DNA of 64,000 nucleotides, taken from NCBI RefSeq assembly GCF_009932335.1, contig NZ_BLJF01000001.1, positions 2,790,001 through 2,854,000 of the forward strand, written 5' to 3'. Origin of the DNA: Pseudomonas asiatica (lineage in GTDB: Bacteria; Pseudomonadota; Gammaproteobacteria; Pseudomonadales; Pseudomonadaceae). Below, in pieces: positions 52,144 to 62,976 of the stretch (the stretch's first letter is position 1; the number at the start of each line of letters is the position of its first letter). Position numbers and translations under genes: made by a program. The notes under the pieces were generated by a model. It was not told the DNA's origin. It did not search any database and worked only from the letters and a program-made list of their open reading frames with translations.

Positions 52144-52231
52144 TGGCGGAAGCGTAGAGATTCGAACTCTAGGATAGTTGCCCATCGACGGTTTTCAAGA
52201 CCGTTGCCTTAAACCACTCGGCCACGCTTCC
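52144..52231 (-). tRNA. tRNA-Ser(UGA)
   Basis: On the minus strand GGAAGCGTGGCCGAGTGG to CTCTACGCTTCCGCCA, 88 nt with encoded CCA, a long variable arm (CGATGGGCAACTATC) and the anticodon loop CTTGAAA with TGA. Confidence 0.97.
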
Positions 52232-52365
52232 AGCTCGTTTTGCGGCCGCCATAATACCGTAATGAAACAAGCTGTCAAACTCTCTGTGTCGCGGGTTGCG
52301 GGAGCTCTGATAGACTCCTAGCATCTGAACGTTTGAAAACCACAGGTTTACCAAGGAGTGTCGCC

Positions 52366-53037
52366 ATGCGCGAACAGGATTACGCCGTACACCACGGCCA
52401 GCAGGTCGAGCAGCAGGAGATCAGCAAGGTCCTGCGCAACACGTACAGCCTGCTGGCGCTCACGCTCGCCTTCAGCGGTGTCATGGCCTTCGTGGCCCAG
52501 CAGATGCGCGTCGGCTACCCGAACGTGTTCGTGGTGCTGATCGGCTTCTACGGGCTGTTCTTCCTTACCAACAAACTGCGTGATTCGGCCTGGGGTCTGG
52601 TATCCACCTTCGCGCTCACCGGCTTCATGGGCTTTATCCTCGGCCCTATCCTCAACCGCTACCTGGGCATGGCCGGTGGCGCCGAAGTGGTCAGCTCGGC
52701 ATTCGCCATGACTGCGCTGGTGTTCGGGGGGCTGTCGGCTTATGTGCTGATTACCCGCAAGGACATGAGCTTCCTCAGCGGCTTCATCACTGCGGGCTTC
52801 TTTGTCCTGCTGGGTGCTGTCGTGGCCAGCTTCTTCTTCCAGATCAGCGGCCTGCAGCTGGCGATCAGCGCTGGCTTCGTGCTGTTCTCGTCGGTCTGCA
52901 TCCTGTTCCAGACCAGCGCGATCATTCACGGTGGCGAGCGTAACTACATCATGGCGACCATCAGCCTGTATGTGTCGATCTACAACCTGTTTGTCAGCCT
53001 GCTGCAGCTGTTTGGCATCATGGGTCGTGATGACTGA
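52366..53037 (+). CDS. Bax inhibitor-1/YccA family membrane protein
   Basis: A 223-residue inner-membrane protein with seven hydrophobic segments, from TYSLLALTLAFSGVMAFVAQ to LYVSIYNLFVSLLQLFGI. The C-terminal SLYVSIYNLFVSLLQLFG is the most conserved family block. YccA-type members bind FtsH and restrain it under secretion stress. ATG 52366 with AAGGAGTGTCGCC is preferred over an upstream in-frame start at 52333. A terminator follows. Confidence 0.92.
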   Translation: MREQDYAVHHGQQVEQQEISKVLRNTYSLLALTLAFSGVMAFVAQQMRVGYPNVFVVLIGFYGLFFLTNKLRDSAWGLVSTFALTGFMGFILGPILNRYLGMAGGAEVVSSAFAMTALVFGGLSAYVLITRKDMSFLSGFITAGFFVLLGAVVASFFFQISGLQLAISAGFVLFSSVCILFQTSAIIHGGERNYIMATISLYVSIYNLFVSLLQLFGIMGRDD

Positions 53038-53053
53038 TGGATATCGGCAAGAG

Positions 53054-53077
53054 AAAGCCCGCTTCGGCGGGCTTTTT
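53054..53077 (+). terminator. Rho-independent terminator
   Basis: AAAGCCCGCTTCGGCGGGCTTTTTA: stem AAGCCCGC/GCGGGCTT with a TTCG loop and T5 tail, 17 bases after the YccA-family gene. Confidence 0.93.
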
Positions 53078-53110
53078 ATGGGCGCTCAACTCATCGATTT
53101 AGCTGGAGCC

Positions 53111-53198
53111 TTGTGGGAGCGGGCGAGCCCGCGAACACCGGCGAAGCCGGTGCCATATACCGAGTCGCATTCTTCGCGGGCACGCCCGCTCCCACAGG
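53111..53198. repeat. Paired REP elements (inverted)
   Basis: ttgtgggagcgggcgagcccgcgaacaccggcgaagccggtgcc and ttcttcgcgggcacgcccgctcccaca, the usual head-to-head pair. Confidence 0.85.
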
Positions 53199-53353
53199 TT
53201 CGACTCCTGGGAAAAAGCGCCCAATAATTGACCATAAAGTCAGATAACCGGGCGAATGGTCGTCGATCATGCCGCCATCGTGCTTTTCTCTACCCCAATT
53301 CGCCATCACCTCGTAGAATGCGCTCCTTTTTTCTTCCGGGGCAGCTTTTCGCA

Positions 53354-54733
53354 ATGAGCTCACACGAACACAGCCCAGGCGCGGCGGCGCCTGCCAATGA
53401 ATTGGTGCTTGGTCTGGAGGACAAGCCACGGCTGTTGATCGGCCTGCTGGCAGCACTGCAGCACCTATTGGCGATCATCGTGCCGATCGTCACCCCTGGC
53501 CTGCTGATTTGCCAGGCACTGGGTGTTTCGGCACGTGATACCAACCTGATCGTCTCCATGTCACTGGTAATCTCAGGTATCGCCACTTTCGTCCAGTGCA
53601 AGCGCTTCGGGCCATTCGGTGCCGGGCTGCTGATCGTCCAGGGCACCAGCTTCAACTTCGTCGGCCCGCTGATCGCCGGCGGAGCGCTCATGGTCAAGCA
53701 AGGCACCCCGGTGGAAGGCGTCATGGCAGCCATCTTTGGCGTAGTAATCGCCGGCTCGTTCGTCGAGATGGGCGTGTCGCGCATCCTGCCCTTCGTCAAA
53801 CGCCTGATCACCCCGCTGGTAACCGGCATCGTGGTGTTGATGATCGGCCTGACCCTGATCAAGGTCGGCCTGATCAGCATGGGTGGCGGCTTCGGCGCCA
53901 TGGCCAATGGCACCTTCGCCAATGGCGAGAACCTGCTGCTGTCAGGCGTGGTGCTGGCGATCATCGTCATCCTCAACCGCATCCCGGTGGTGTGGATGCG
54001 CAGCTGCGCCATCATTATCGCCCTGGCGGTCGGTTATGCGCTAGCCGGCTACCTGGGCCGCCTGAATTTCAACGGCATGCACGAAGCCGCGCTGTTCCAG
54101 GTGCCGACGCCGCTGCACTTCGGCCTGGGCTTCTCCTGGGCACTGTTCATCCCGATGCTGGTGATCTACTTGGTAACTTCGCTGGAAGCCATCGGTGACG
54201 TCACCGCCACCAGCAAGGTGTCGCGCCAGCCGGTCGAAGGGCCGGTGTGGATGCAGCGGATCAAGGGCGGTGTGCTGGTCAACGGGGCCAACTCGCTGCT
54301 GGCCGGTTTGTTCAACACCTTCCCGAGCTCGATCTTTGCCCAGAACAATGGCGTGATTCAGCTGACAGGGATCGCCAGCCGCCATATCGGCATGTGGATT
54401 GCCGTGATGCTGGTGCTGCTGGGGCTGTTCCCGAGCGTTGCCGGGGTGATCCAGGCGGTGCCGGAGCCGGTGCTGGGCGGTGCGGCCATGGTCATGTTCG
54501 GGGCGGTTGCGGCTTCGGGGATCAATATCCTCGCCAGCACTCGCCTGGACCGTCGTGCCCTGCTGATCATCGCTGTATCCCTGGCCCTGGGCCTGGGTGT
54601 GGCGCAGGTGCCGGAGTTCCTGGCGCACATGCCGGCGGCGATTCGCAATGTGCTGGAGTCGGGCGTGGCTACCGGGGGTATCTGTGCCCTGGTGTTGAAC
54701 TGGTTCTTGCCGGAGAGCAAGGAACAGGCTTGA
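53354..54733 (+). CDS. NCS2 family purine/xanthine permease
   Basis: A 459-residue inner-membrane transporter of the nucleobase-cation symporter-2 (NAT) family with about 12-14 spans. GLLAALQHLLAIIVPIVTPG near the N-terminus, QGTSFNFVGPL in span 3 and SLEAIGDVTATS (with the conserved Glu of the substrate site) mark the group, as does the motif FPSSIFAQNNGVIQLTG. The likely substrate is xanthine or uric acid, judged by family alone. ATG 53354 is used; an upstream in-frame extension overlaps the promoter region. Confidence 0.9.
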   Translation: MSSHEHSPGAAAPANELVLGLEDKPRLLIGLLAALQHLLAIIVPIVTPGLLICQALGVSARDTNLIVSMSLVISGIATFVQCKRFGPFGAGLLIVQGTSFNFVGPLIAGGALMVKQGTPVEGVMAAIFGVVIAGSFVEMGVSRILPFVKRLITPLVTGIVVLMIGLTLIKVGLISMGGGFGAMANGTFANGENLLLSGVVLAIIVILNRIPVVWMRSCAIIIALAVGYALAGYLGRLNFNGMHEAALFQVPTPLHFGLGFSWALFIPMLVIYLVTSLEAIGDVTATSKVSRQPVEGPVWMQRIKGGVLVNGANSLLAGLFNTFPSSIFAQNNGVIQLTGIASRHIGMWIAVMLVLLGLFPSVAGVIQAVPEPVLGGAAMVMFGAVAASGINILASTRLDRRALLIIAVSLALGLGVAQVPEFLAHMPAAIRNVLESGVATGGICALVLNWFLPESKEQA

Positions 54734-54758
54734 GCCTGGTGTTCGACTGTCAGGGCCA

Positions 54759-54862
54759 TGGGGCTGCTGCGCAGCCCATCGCAGGCAAGCCAGCTCCCAC
54801 CTCGACCGCATTGATCTGAAGCCATGCGCAGTCCCTGTAGGAGCCTGGCTTGCCAGCGATGA
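54759..54862. repeat. Paired REP elements (inverted)
   Basis: ggggctgctgcgcagcccatcgcaggcaagccagctccca and cctgtaggagcctggcttgccagcgatgag, after the permease gene. Confidence 0.78.
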
Positions 54863-54932
54863 GGCCAGTACAGACAACACAAGGCAGTTGCCCCTACCGG
54901 GATAGCGCCGGCCTTCAGATTGGTGCAAGACA

Positions 54933-54977
54933 GAAAGCCCGCCCCGCCATGCACAAGCGGGCGCGGGCTTTTTTGCT
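54933..54977 (+). terminator. Rho-independent terminator
   Basis: AAAGCCCGCCCCGCCATGCACAAGCGGGCGCGGGCTTTTTTGC: an imperfect GC-rich stem and T6 tail, ending 36 bases before tusD. Confidence 0.85.
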
Positions 54978-55012
54978 TTATCATGGCACCATTCCTTTTG
55001 CATGAGTTATCC

Positions 55013-55405
55013 ATGAAATTCGCTATCGCGGTGTTCTCCCCGGCCCATGCGCCCTCCTCGCGGCGCGCCCTGCGCTACGCCGAGGCGGTGCTGGCCGGCG
55101 GGCATGAGATTGCCCGGCTGTTCTTCTACCAGGACGGGGTACACAGTGCCTCGGCCAACGTGGTCGCCCCCCAGGACGAGCTGGATGTTGCCGGCCAATG
55201 GCGCGCCTTCATTGCAGCCAACCAGCTGGACGCAGTGGTGTGCATCGCCGCCGCCCTGCGCCGTGGCGTGCTCGACGAGGCCGAGGCCAACCGCTACCAG
55301 CGCCCGGCCGTGAACCTGCCCAAGCCTTGGGAGCTGTCGGGGCTTGGCCAGCTGCATGAGGCGGCGCAAGTTGCCGATCGCCTTGTCTGCTTCGGAGGCG
55401 ACTGA
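55013..55405 (+). CDS. tusD: Sulfur transfer protein TusD
   Basis: A 130-residue DsrE/TusD-like protein that carries persulfide sulfur from IscS/TusA toward tRNA 2-thiouridine synthesis. The N-terminal MKFAIAVFSPAHAPSSRRAL and IARLFFYQDGVHSAS are family sequence, and the active Cys is in AVVCIAAALRRG. It opens the tusDCB-tusE cluster, with a one-base gap to tusC. ATG 55013 is used because the frame upstream crosses a terminator. Confidence 0.92.
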   Translation: MKFAIAVFSPAHAPSSRRALRYAEAVLAGGHEIARLFFYQDGVHSASANVVAPQDELDVAGQWRAFIAANQLDAVVCIAAALRRGVLDEAEANRYQRPAVNLPKPWELSGLGQLHEAAQVADRLVCFGGD

Positions 55406-55406
55406 A

Positions 55407-55766
55407 ATGGCCAAATCCTTGTTGATCATCAGCCGCCAGGCGCCCTGGAACGGCCCATCGGCCCGTGAAGCACTGGACATCGCCCTGGCTGGCGGCGCGT
55501 TCGATCTGCCGCTGGGCATGCTGTTCCTCGATGACGGCGTGTTCCAGCTCGCTGCGGAGCAGCAGCCCACCGCCGTGCAACAGAGGAACCTGGCCGCCAA
55601 CTTGCAGGCGCTGCCAATGTTCGGCGTCGAGGACCTGTTCGCCTGTAGCCACAGCCTCACTCGCCGCGGCCTGGCAGCCGACACCCTGACGCTGCCGGTG
55701 CAAGTGCTGGACGACGCGGCCCTGACCGCACTGATCGCCCGTTTCGACCAGGTGGTAACGCTCTGA
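55407..55766 (+). CDS. tusC: Sulfur transfer protein TusC
   Basis: A 119-residue DsrF-like member of the TusBCD complex: MAKSLLIISRQAPWNGPSAR, FDLPLGMLFLDDGVFQL and GVEDLFACSHSLTRRGL are family blocks. It starts one base after tusD and its stop overlaps the first base of tusB. It is a structural partner of the sulfur relay and usually not the persulfide carrier. Confidence 0.92.
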   Translation: MAKSLLIISRQAPWNGPSAREALDIALAGGAFDLPLGMLFLDDGVFQLAAEQQPTAVQQRNLAANLQALPMFGVEDLFACSHSLTRRGLAADTLTLPVQVLDDAALTALIARFDQVVTL

Positions 55767-56062
55767 TGACGACCCTGCATGTAATTGCCCACTCCCCGTT
55801 TGGCGACGAACGCCTGGCCAGTTGCCTTCGCCTGCTCGGCGCCGACGACGCCCTGCTGCTGTGCGGCGATGCTGTATATGCCCTGCACAGCGGCAGCGAA
55901 CCGCACCGCCGGCTGCAAGCCGCCGGCCTGGCCCAGCGCCTGTTCGCCCTGGAAGAAGACGTGCAGGCCCGCGCGGTCGCCAACGAACTGGCCAAGGCCG
56001 TGGACTACGCCGGGTTCGTCGAACTATCGCTGCATTACGACAAGGTCAATAGCTGGCTATGA
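55766..56062 (+). CDS. tusB: Sulfur transfer protein TusB
   Basis: A 98-residue DsrH-like subunit: MTTLHVIAHSPFGDERLASC then DDALLLCGDAVYALHSGS and a C-terminal YDKVNSWL. It is the third subunit of the TusBCD heterohexamer. It overlaps tusC by one base and tusE by four, indicating coupled translation. Confidence 0.9.
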   Translation: MTTLHVIAHSPFGDERLASCLRLLGADDALLLCGDAVYALHSGSEPHRRLQAAGLAQRLFALEEDVQARAVANELAKAVDYAGFVELSLHYDKVNSWL

Positions 56063-56394
56063 ATACCCTCAACGTTGGCGATCAGGCGATCGCCCTGGAC
56101 AAGGACGGCTTCCTGGTCGACCTGCAAGACTGGTCGCATGCCGCCGCCGAGGCTTTGGCCGCGCGCGAGGGCATCCCTTTGACGGAGGACCACTGGGAAA
56201 TCCTAGAACTGCTGCGCCAGTTCTACCAGGAATACCAGCTGTCCCCGGCCACGCGCCCGCTGATCAAGTACACGGCCCTCAAACTGGGCCCGGACAAGGG
56301 CAACAGCCCGCACCTCAACCGCCTGTTCAACGGCACTCCCGCCAAACTGGCCGCCAAGCTGGCGGGCCTGCCCAAGCCGACCAACTGCATATGA
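56059..56394 (+). CDS. tusE: TusE/DsrC family sulfurtransferase
   Basis: A 111-residue DsrC-type protein: LDKDGFLVDLQDWSHAAAEA, then LTEDHWEILELLRQFYQEY and the C-terminal PKPTNCI with the penultimate Cys110 that carries the sulfur to MnmA. It overlaps tusB (ATGA) and the next gene also by ATGA, so the whole cluster should be one transcript. Confidence 0.93.
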   Translation: MNTLNVGDQAIALDKDGFLVDLQDWSHAAAEALAAREGIPLTEDHWEILELLRQFYQEYQLSPATRPLIKYTALKLGPDKGNSPHLNRLFNGTPAKLAAKLAGLPKPTNCI

Positions 56395-57395
56395 CAGAAC
56401 CTCGCCCGCTTACCCTGGAAACCCCTGCCGAACACCCGTTCGCCGAGTTCGTGCGCATTCTTGGCAAAGGCAAGCGCGGCGCGCGTGGCCTGACCCGTGA
56501 AGAAGCCCGCACGGCCATGACTCTGCTGCTGGAAGGCAAGGTCGAAGATGCCCAGCTCGGTGCCTTCCTCATGCTGCTGCGGCACAAGGAAGAAAGCGCC
56601 GAAGAACTGGCCGGCTTCACCGAGGCCCTGCGCGCCCACTTGCAGTCGCCGCGCATCGCCGTGGACTTGGACTGGCCCACCTACGCCGGCAAGAAGCGCC
56701 ACCTACCCTGGTACCTGCTGGCTGCCAAATGCCTGGCCAACAATGGCGTGCGCATCCTGATGCACGGTGGCGGTGCGCATACCGCCGGGCGCATGTACAC
56801 CGAGCAGTTGCTGTCCTTGCTGGAAATTCCGTTGTGCCGTGACTGGGCTGCGGTCAGCCGGACCCTGGACCAGCAACGCCTGGCCTTCTTCCCGCTGCAG
56901 GACTGGGCGCCGCAGTTGCAGCGCATGATCGACCTGCGCAACACCCTGGGCCTGCGTTCGCCCATCCATTCGCTGGCCCGGGTGCTCAACCCGCTGGCTG
57001 CGCGTTGTGGCCTGCAGAGCATCTTCCACCCCGGCTACCAGGCAGTACACCGCGAGGCCAGCCGCCTGCTGGGCGACCATGCCGTGGTAATCAAGGGTGA
57101 TGGCGGCGAGATTGAGGTCAACCCCGATGTCATCAGCCATCTATACGGCACCACCGCCGGCGAAGCCTGGGACGAGGAATGGCCAGCGCTGAGCGAACGC
57201 CGCCACGTGAAGCCGCCAAGCCTGCAGCCGGAGCAATTGCTGGCGGTCTGGCGCGGCGAGACCGAGGACAGCTACGGTGAGATGGCCGTGGTCGCAACCA
57301 TCGCCCTTGCCCTGCGCGGCCTGGGCCAAGACCGTGAGCAGGCTTTCGCCACGGCACGCGGTTACTGGGGCGCACGCAACCAATCTAATAACTAG
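56391..57395 (+). CDS. YbiB-like anthranilate phosphoribosyltransferase-fold protein
   Basis: A 334-residue relative of TrpD with its N-terminal helical domain (ARGLTREEARTAMTLLLEGK) and phosphoribosyl-transferase-like fold (RILMHGGGAHTAGRMYTEQL, ARVLNPLAARCGLQSIFHPG, VVIKGDGGEIEVNPDV). The group resembles E. coli YbiB, a non-sequence-specific nucleic-acid-binding protein rather than an enzyme in tryptophan synthesis. It overlaps the tusE stop (ATGA), so it is the last gene of that operon. Confidence 0.85.
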   Translation: MTEPRPLTLETPAEHPFAEFVRILGKGKRGARGLTREEARTAMTLLLEGKVEDAQLGAFLMLLRHKEESAEELAGFTEALRAHLQSPRIAVDLDWPTYAGKKRHLPWYLLAAKCLANNGVRILMHGGGAHTAGRMYTEQLLSLLEIPLCRDWAAVSRTLDQQRLAFFPLQDWAPQLQRMIDLRNTLGLRSPIHSLARVLNPLAARCGLQSIFHPGYQAVHREASRLLGDHAVVIKGDGGEIEVNPDVISHLYGTTAGEAWDEEWPALSERRHVKPPSLQPEQLLAVWRGETEDSYGEMAVVATIALALRGLGQDREQAFATARGYWGARNQSNN

Positions 57396-57487
57396 ATAGT
57401 AAGAGTGCAGTCTTTGCGCTAGTTATTCGAACGTTTTTCCCTAGACTGGGCTCCAACGACAAACAACTTTGTTCCGAGGAGCTCACC

Positions 57488-58447
57488 ATGGGCCTTTTGA
57501 TCGACGGCCGCTGGCATGACCAGTGGTATGAAAACGGCAAGGACGGCACGTTCAAACGCGAAAACGCCCAACGCCGCAATCAGCTGCCCGCTCCCGAAGC
57601 TGGCCGTTACCACCTGTACGTCTCGCTGGCCTGCCCATGGGCACACCGCACCCTGATCTTCCGTGCCCTCAAGGGCCTGGAGCCACTGATCGACGTGTCG
57701 GTGGTCAGCTGGCTGATGCAGGACCATGGCTGGACTTTCGACCAGCAGCAAGGTTCCAGCGGCGACCACCTCGACGCGCTGCAGTACCTGCACCAGCGCT
57801 ACACCCAGGATGACCCGCACTACACTGGCCGCGTGACTGTACCGGTGCTGTGGGACAAGAAAGAGAAACGCATCGTCAACAATGAGTCGTCGGAGATCAT
57901 CCGCATCTTCAACAGCGCGTTCAACGAACTGACCGGCAATACACTGGACCTGTACCCAGAGCCGCTGCGCCCGACCATCGAGGCGCTGAACGAGCGCATC
58001 TACCCGGCGGTGAACAATGGCGTATATCGCGCAGGCTTTGCCACTACGCAGGAAGCCTACGAGGCTGCGTTTGACGAAGTGTTCAACGAACTGGACTACC
58101 TGGAAGACTTGCTGAGCCGCAACCGCTACCTGGCCGGGGAATACCTGACCGAGGCCGATGTGCGCCTGTTCACCACCCTGGTGCGCTTCGATGCCGTGTA
58201 CCACGGGCACTTCAAGTGCAACCTGCGCCGCCTGAGCGACTATCACAACCTGTCGAACTGGCTGCGTGAACTGTACCAGTGGCCGGGGGTGGCGGGCACA
58301 GTGGACATGGAGCATATCCAGAAGCACTACTACATGAGCCACAAGACCATCAACCCGAACGGGATCGTGCCCAAGGGGCCGCTGCAGGACTTCAACCTGC
58401 CGCATGATCGGGAGCAGTTGGCAGGCAAGGGGATTTGGCAGGTTTGA
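57488..58447 (+). CDS. Glutathionyl-hydroquinone reductase
   Basis: A 319-residue Xi-class glutathione transferase. The catalytic Cys49 is in SLACPWAHRTLIFR, and the C-terminal helical domain contains YLAGEYLTEADVRLFTTLVR, the canonical family block. Members (YqjG, PcpF) reduce glutathionyl-hydroquinones formed from spontaneous or enzymatic GSH addition. CCGAGGAGCTCACC precedes the ATG. It is transcribed from its own promoter, 93 bases after the YbiB-like gene. Confidence 0.93.
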   Translation: MGLLIDGRWHDQWYENGKDGTFKRENAQRRNQLPAPEAGRYHLYVSLACPWAHRTLIFRALKGLEPLIDVSVVSWLMQDHGWTFDQQQGSSGDHLDALQYLHQRYTQDDPHYTGRVTVPVLWDKKEKRIVNNESSEIIRIFNSAFNELTGNTLDLYPEPLRPTIEALNERIYPAVNNGVYRAGFATTQEAYEAAFDEVFNELDYLEDLLSRNRYLAGEYLTEADVRLFTTLVRFDAVYHGHFKCNLRRLSDYHNLSNWLRELYQWPGVAGTVDMEHIQKHYYMSHKTINPNGIVPKGPLQDFNLPHDREQLAGKGIWQV

Positions 58448-58454
58448 GGCTGTC

Positions 58455-58558
58455 GGGGCTGCTTTGCAGCCCGTTCGCAGCACAAGGCTGCTCCTACAGG
58501 AAACGCGGCCCCCTGTAGGAGCAGCCTTGTGCTGCGAACGGGCCGCAAAGCGGCCCCA
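58455..58558. repeat. Paired REP elements (inverted)
   Basis: ggggctgctttgcagcccgttcgcagcacaaggctgctcctacagg and its near reverse complement (cctgtaggagcagccttgtgctgcgaacgggccgcaaagcggcccc), a hairpin of long arms between the convergent GS-hydroquinone reductase and cysG genes. Confidence 0.87.
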
Positions 58559-58564
58559 ACGATT

Positions 58565-59956
58565 TCAGCTATTCTGCGAACCTTCGAACCAGGCCAGCTT
58601 GTCACGCAACTGCACCACTTCCCCGACAATCACCAGGGTCGGCGCATGCACTTCATGCTGCGCCACCAGGTCCGGCAAGTCCGCCAGGGTGCCGGTGAAC
58701 ACCCGCTGATTACGCGTAGTCCCCTGCTGCACCAGCGCCGCAGGGGTACTGGCCGCGCGGCCATGGCGAATCAGCTCGGCACAGATGGTCGGCAACCCCA
58801 CCAAGCCCATGTAGAACACCAGGGTCTGCGCCGGCGCTACCAGGTCATGCCACGGCAGATTGCTGGTGCCATCCTTCAGGTGCCCGGTCACGAAACGCAC
58901 CGATTGGGCATAGTCGCGGTGAGTCAGCGGAATCCCGCCATAGGCGGAACAACCGCTGGCTGCGGTAATGCCCGGCACCACCTGGAACGGGATGCCGTGC
59001 TCGGCCAGCTCTTCGATCTCTTCGCCGCCCCGCCCGAAGATGAACGGGTCGCCGCCCTTCAGGCGCAACACACGCTTGCCCTGCCGGGCCAGGTCGACCA
59101 GAAGGCGGTTGATCTGGTCCTGTGGCACGGCATGGTCGGCGCGACGCTTGCCCACGTAGATACGCTCGGCATCACGTCGGCACATCTCGATAATCGCCGG
59201 TGCCACCAGGCGGTCGTACAGCACCACGTCGGCCTGCTGCATCAGGCGCAAGGCGCGGAAGGTCAGCAAGTCCGGATCGCCCGGGCCAGCCCCCACCAGG
59301 TACACCTCACCGCCCTGCTGCACCGGTGCACCGTCGACCATCGCCTGCAACAGGCGCTCGGCCTCGGCGCCCTGCCCGGCCAGCTGACGCTCGGCAATAG
59401 GCCCTTGGAACACGGTTTCCCAGAAGCCTCGGCGCTGGTTGACGTCCGGGTACAAGGCCTTGACCTTGTCGCGGAAGCGTGCGGCCAGGCCGGCCAGTTC
59501 GCCGTAGGCGGACGGGATCCAGGCCTCCAGCTTGGCGCGAATCAAACGCGCCAGCACCGGAGCATCACCGCCACTGGACACCGCAACCACCAACGGCGAA
59601 CGGTCGACGATCGCCGGGAAGATCACCGTGCACAGGGCCGGCGCATCCACCACGTTGACCGGCAGGCTGAGTGCCTGCGCATCCGCCGACACCTGGGCAT
59701 TGAGCCCCGGGTCGTCGGTGGCCGCAATCACCAGCCGGCAACCGACCAGGTCGGCTGCCTGATAGCCGCGCACCAGCACCTCGCCGCCACCTTCCCGGGC
59801 CAGCGCGGCCAACTGGCCGTCGACATCCGGTGCAACCACGCGCAGCGCGGCGCCGGCGTCGGCCAGCAGGCGCGCTTTGCGCAAAGCGATCTCACCGCCG
59901 CCAACGACCAGCACGCGGCCGCCCTGCAGCTTGTGGAACAGCGGCAGGTAATCCAT
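58565..59956 (-). CDS. cysG: Siroheme synthase CysG
   Basis: A 463-residue bifunctional enzyme. The N-terminal part (about 1-200) is the precorrin-2 dehydrogenase/ferrochelatase, opening [20 protein letters not shown]. The C-terminal part (from about 216: [20 protein letters not shown]) is the SAM-dependent uroporphyrinogen-III methyltransferase with [16 protein letters not shown]. It makes siroheme for sulfite and nitrite reductases. The start touches the serS stop (no spacing), so it is downstream in the same transcript. Confidence 0.96.
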   Translation of the reverse strand: MDYLPLFHKLQGGRVLVVGGGEIALRKARLLADAGAALRVVAPDVDGQLAALAREGGGEVLVRGYQAADLVGCRLVIAATDDPGLNAQVSADAQALSLPVNVVDAPALCTVIFPAIVDRSPLVVAVSSGGDAPVLARLIRAKLEAWIPSAYGELAGLAARFRDKVKALYPDVNQRRGFWETVFQGPIAERQLAGQGAEAERLLQAMVDGAPVQQGGEVYLVGAGPGDPDLLTFRALRLMQQADVVLYDRLVAPAIIEMCRRDAERIYVGKRRADHAVPQDQINRLLVDLARQGKRVLRLKGGDPFIFGRGGEEIEELAEHGIPFQVVPGITAASGCSAYGGIPLTHRDYAQSVRFVTGHLKDGTSNLPWHDLVAPAQTLVFYMGLVGLPTICAELIRHGRAASTPAALVQQGTTRNQRVFTGTLADLPDLVAQHEVHAPTLVIVGEVVQLRDKLAWFEGSQNS

Positions 59957-61249
<1,293 letters not shown>

Positions 61250-61267
61250 TTATGTGTAGGTGTTGGT

Positions 61268-61642
61268 TCAGAATCGGGTCAGGGACAGGCCGGCCCAGGT
61301 CGCGAGCAGCCCGCCCACCACGCTGATACCGGTATAGCCCAAAGCCAGGGGCACTTGCCCGCTTTCCAGCAGGCGTACGGTATCCAGCGAAAAGGAGGAA
61401 AAAGTCGTCAGGCCACCGAGGAAGCCGACGATCAGCCCGGCGCGCAACTCGACCGGCACGATCGGCTTGTGCAAGAACAGACCATAAAGCAGGCCGATCA
61501 GCAGGCAGCCAACCAGGTTGACCGCCAGCGTACCGAGATAGAAGTGCCGTGGCCAGTGGGCAGACACCCAGTTGGTGGTGGCAAAGCGCAACAAGGTACC
61601 GGCAATACCGCCAGCGCTGACGGCGGCAATCAGTGCAATCAC
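61268..61642 (-). CDS. crcB: Fluoride exporter CrcB (Fluc)
   Basis: A 124-residue membrane protein with four spans. The family blocks are [36 protein letters not shown] and [20 protein letters not shown] (the Na+ and F- site). It assembles as a dual-topology dimer that releases fluoride. The GTG start at 61642 overlaps the rarA stop (GTGA, four bases), so expression is coupled to rarA. No fluoride riboswitch is visible upstream, consistent with this placement. Confidence 0.93.
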   Translation of the reverse strand: MIALIAAVSAGGIAGTLLRFATTNWVSAHWPRHFYLGTLAVNLVGCLLIGLLYGLFLHKPIVPVELRAGLIVGFLGGLTTFSSFSLDTVRLLESGQVPLALGYTGISVVGGLLATWAGLSLTRF

Positions 61643-62964
61643 GGCTTTCTCCGCTGGCGGGGGCTGTTGCGGTCAAGGTCGGCCAGGTGGCGCAGCTTCT
61701 CGCCAATCTTCAGTTCCAGGCCACGGGGCACCGGCTGGTAGTACTGGCGCGGCTCGAGTTCCTCGGGGAAGTAGTCTTCGCCGGCGGCATAGGCGTCGGG
61801 TTCATCGTGGGCATAGCGGTACTCGTCGCCGTAGCCCAGTTGCTTCATCAGCTTGGTCGGGGCGTTGCGCAGGTGCAACGGCACTTCCAGCGAGCCATGC
61901 TCGGCGGCCTCGCGCAGGGCGGTCTTGAAGCCCATGTACACCGCGTTGCTCTTCGGCGCACAGGCAAGGTAGGTGATGGCCTGGGCTACCGCCAGTTCGC
62001 CCTCGGGGCTGCCCAGACGCTCTTGCACATCCCAAGCCGCCAGGCACAGGCTGAGCGCGCGCGGGTCGGCGTTGCCGATGTCTTCGCTGGCCATGCGCAC
62101 CACGCGGCGGGCAATGTACAGCGGATCGCAGCCGCCATCGAGCATGCGCGCGAACCAGTACAGGGCGCCATCGGGGTTGGAGCCACGCACTGACTTGTGC
62201 AGCGCGGAAATCTGGTCGTAGAACGCCTCGCCACCCTTGTCGAAGCGGCGGCGGCTGTCGCCGAGCAGGCTCTGCAACATCTCGACATCGATCTCGCTGC
62301 CGTCTTCAGCCAGGTCCGAGGCGTTTTCCAGGAAGTTGAGCATGCGCCGGCCATCGCCGTCGGCGGCGGCCATCAGCATCTTGAAGGCGTCGTCGCCAAC
62401 CCGCAGGTTGCGCTTGCCCAGGCCGCGCTCTTCAGTCAACGCGCGGTTGACCAGCTTGCGCAGCGCCGCCTCGTCCAGGCTCTTGAGCACATACACCCGC
62501 GCCCGCGACAACAATGCGTTGTTCAGCTCGAACGACGGGTTTTCGGTGGTGGCGCCAATGAACAGCAGGGTGCCGTCTTCCACATAGGGCAGGAAGGCAT
62601 CCTGCTGCGACTTGTTGAAGCGGTGCACTTCGTCGACGAACAGGATGGTTCGGCGGCCGTACTGGCCAGCCTGCTGCTTGGCCACCTCGACCGCCTGGCG
62701 AATCTCCTTCACCCCGGCCAATACCGCCGACACCGTTTCGAAGTGCGCATCGCAGAACTGCGCCAGCAGCCGCGCGAGGGTGGTCTTGCCCACGCCCGGC
62801 GGCCCCCAGAAGATCATCGAGTGCAGCGCACCCTGCTCCAGCGCTTCGCGCAGCGGTTTGCCGCGCGCCAGCAGGTGCTCCTGGCCGACGTACTCGTCCA
62901 GGTTGGACGGGCGCAGACGAGCAGCCAGGGGCTGGGCGACGGGTTCGCTTCGAAACAGGTCCAT
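61639..62964 (-). CDS. rarA: Replication-associated recombination protein A
   Basis: A 441-residue AAA+ ATPase (RarA/MgsA/WHIP group). Walker A GPPGVGKT is at residues 54-61, Walker [11 protein letters not shown] follows, and sensor-1 [12 protein letters not shown] and the C-terminal helical MgsA domain ([20 protein letters not shown]) are present. It acts at stalled replication forks with SSB and RecA. It lies 12 bases after lolA and overlaps crcB, forming lolA-rarA-crcB-serS-cysG. Confidence 0.95.
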   Translation of the reverse strand: MDLFRSEPVAQPLAARLRPSNLDEYVGQEHLLARGKPLREALEQGALHSMIFWGPPGVGKTTLARLLAQFCDAHFETVSAVLAGVKEIRQAVEVAKQQAGQYGRRTILFVDEVHRFNKSQQDAFLPYVEDGTLLFIGATTENPSFELNNALLSRARVYVLKSLDEAALRKLVNRALTEERGLGKRNLRVGDDAFKMLMAAADGDGRRMLNFLENASDLAEDGSEIDVEMLQSLLGDSRRRFDKGGEAFYDQISALHKSVRGSNPDGALYWFARMLDGGCDPLYIARRVVRMASEDIGNADPRALSLCLAAWDVQERLGSPEGELAVAQAITYLACAPKSNAVYMGFKTALREAAEHGSLEVPLHLRNAPTKLMKQLGYGDEYRYAHDEPDAYAAGEDYFPEELEPRQYYQPVPRGLELKIGEKLRHLADLDRNSPRQRRKP

Positions 62965-62976
62965 GGCGAGCTCTGG

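Larger units (their letters stand above)
53038..53353. other. Gene-free region with terminator and REP pair
   Basis: After the YccA-family stop the 316 bases hold a terminator (53054-53077), an inverted REP pair (53111-53198) and about 150 bases that should carry the promoter of the permease gene. Confidence 0.6.

Noticed and set aside
51863..52177. A 104-codon plus-strand frame
   Set aside because: It runs through a Rho-independent terminator, the tRNA-Ser terminator and into the tRNA itself.
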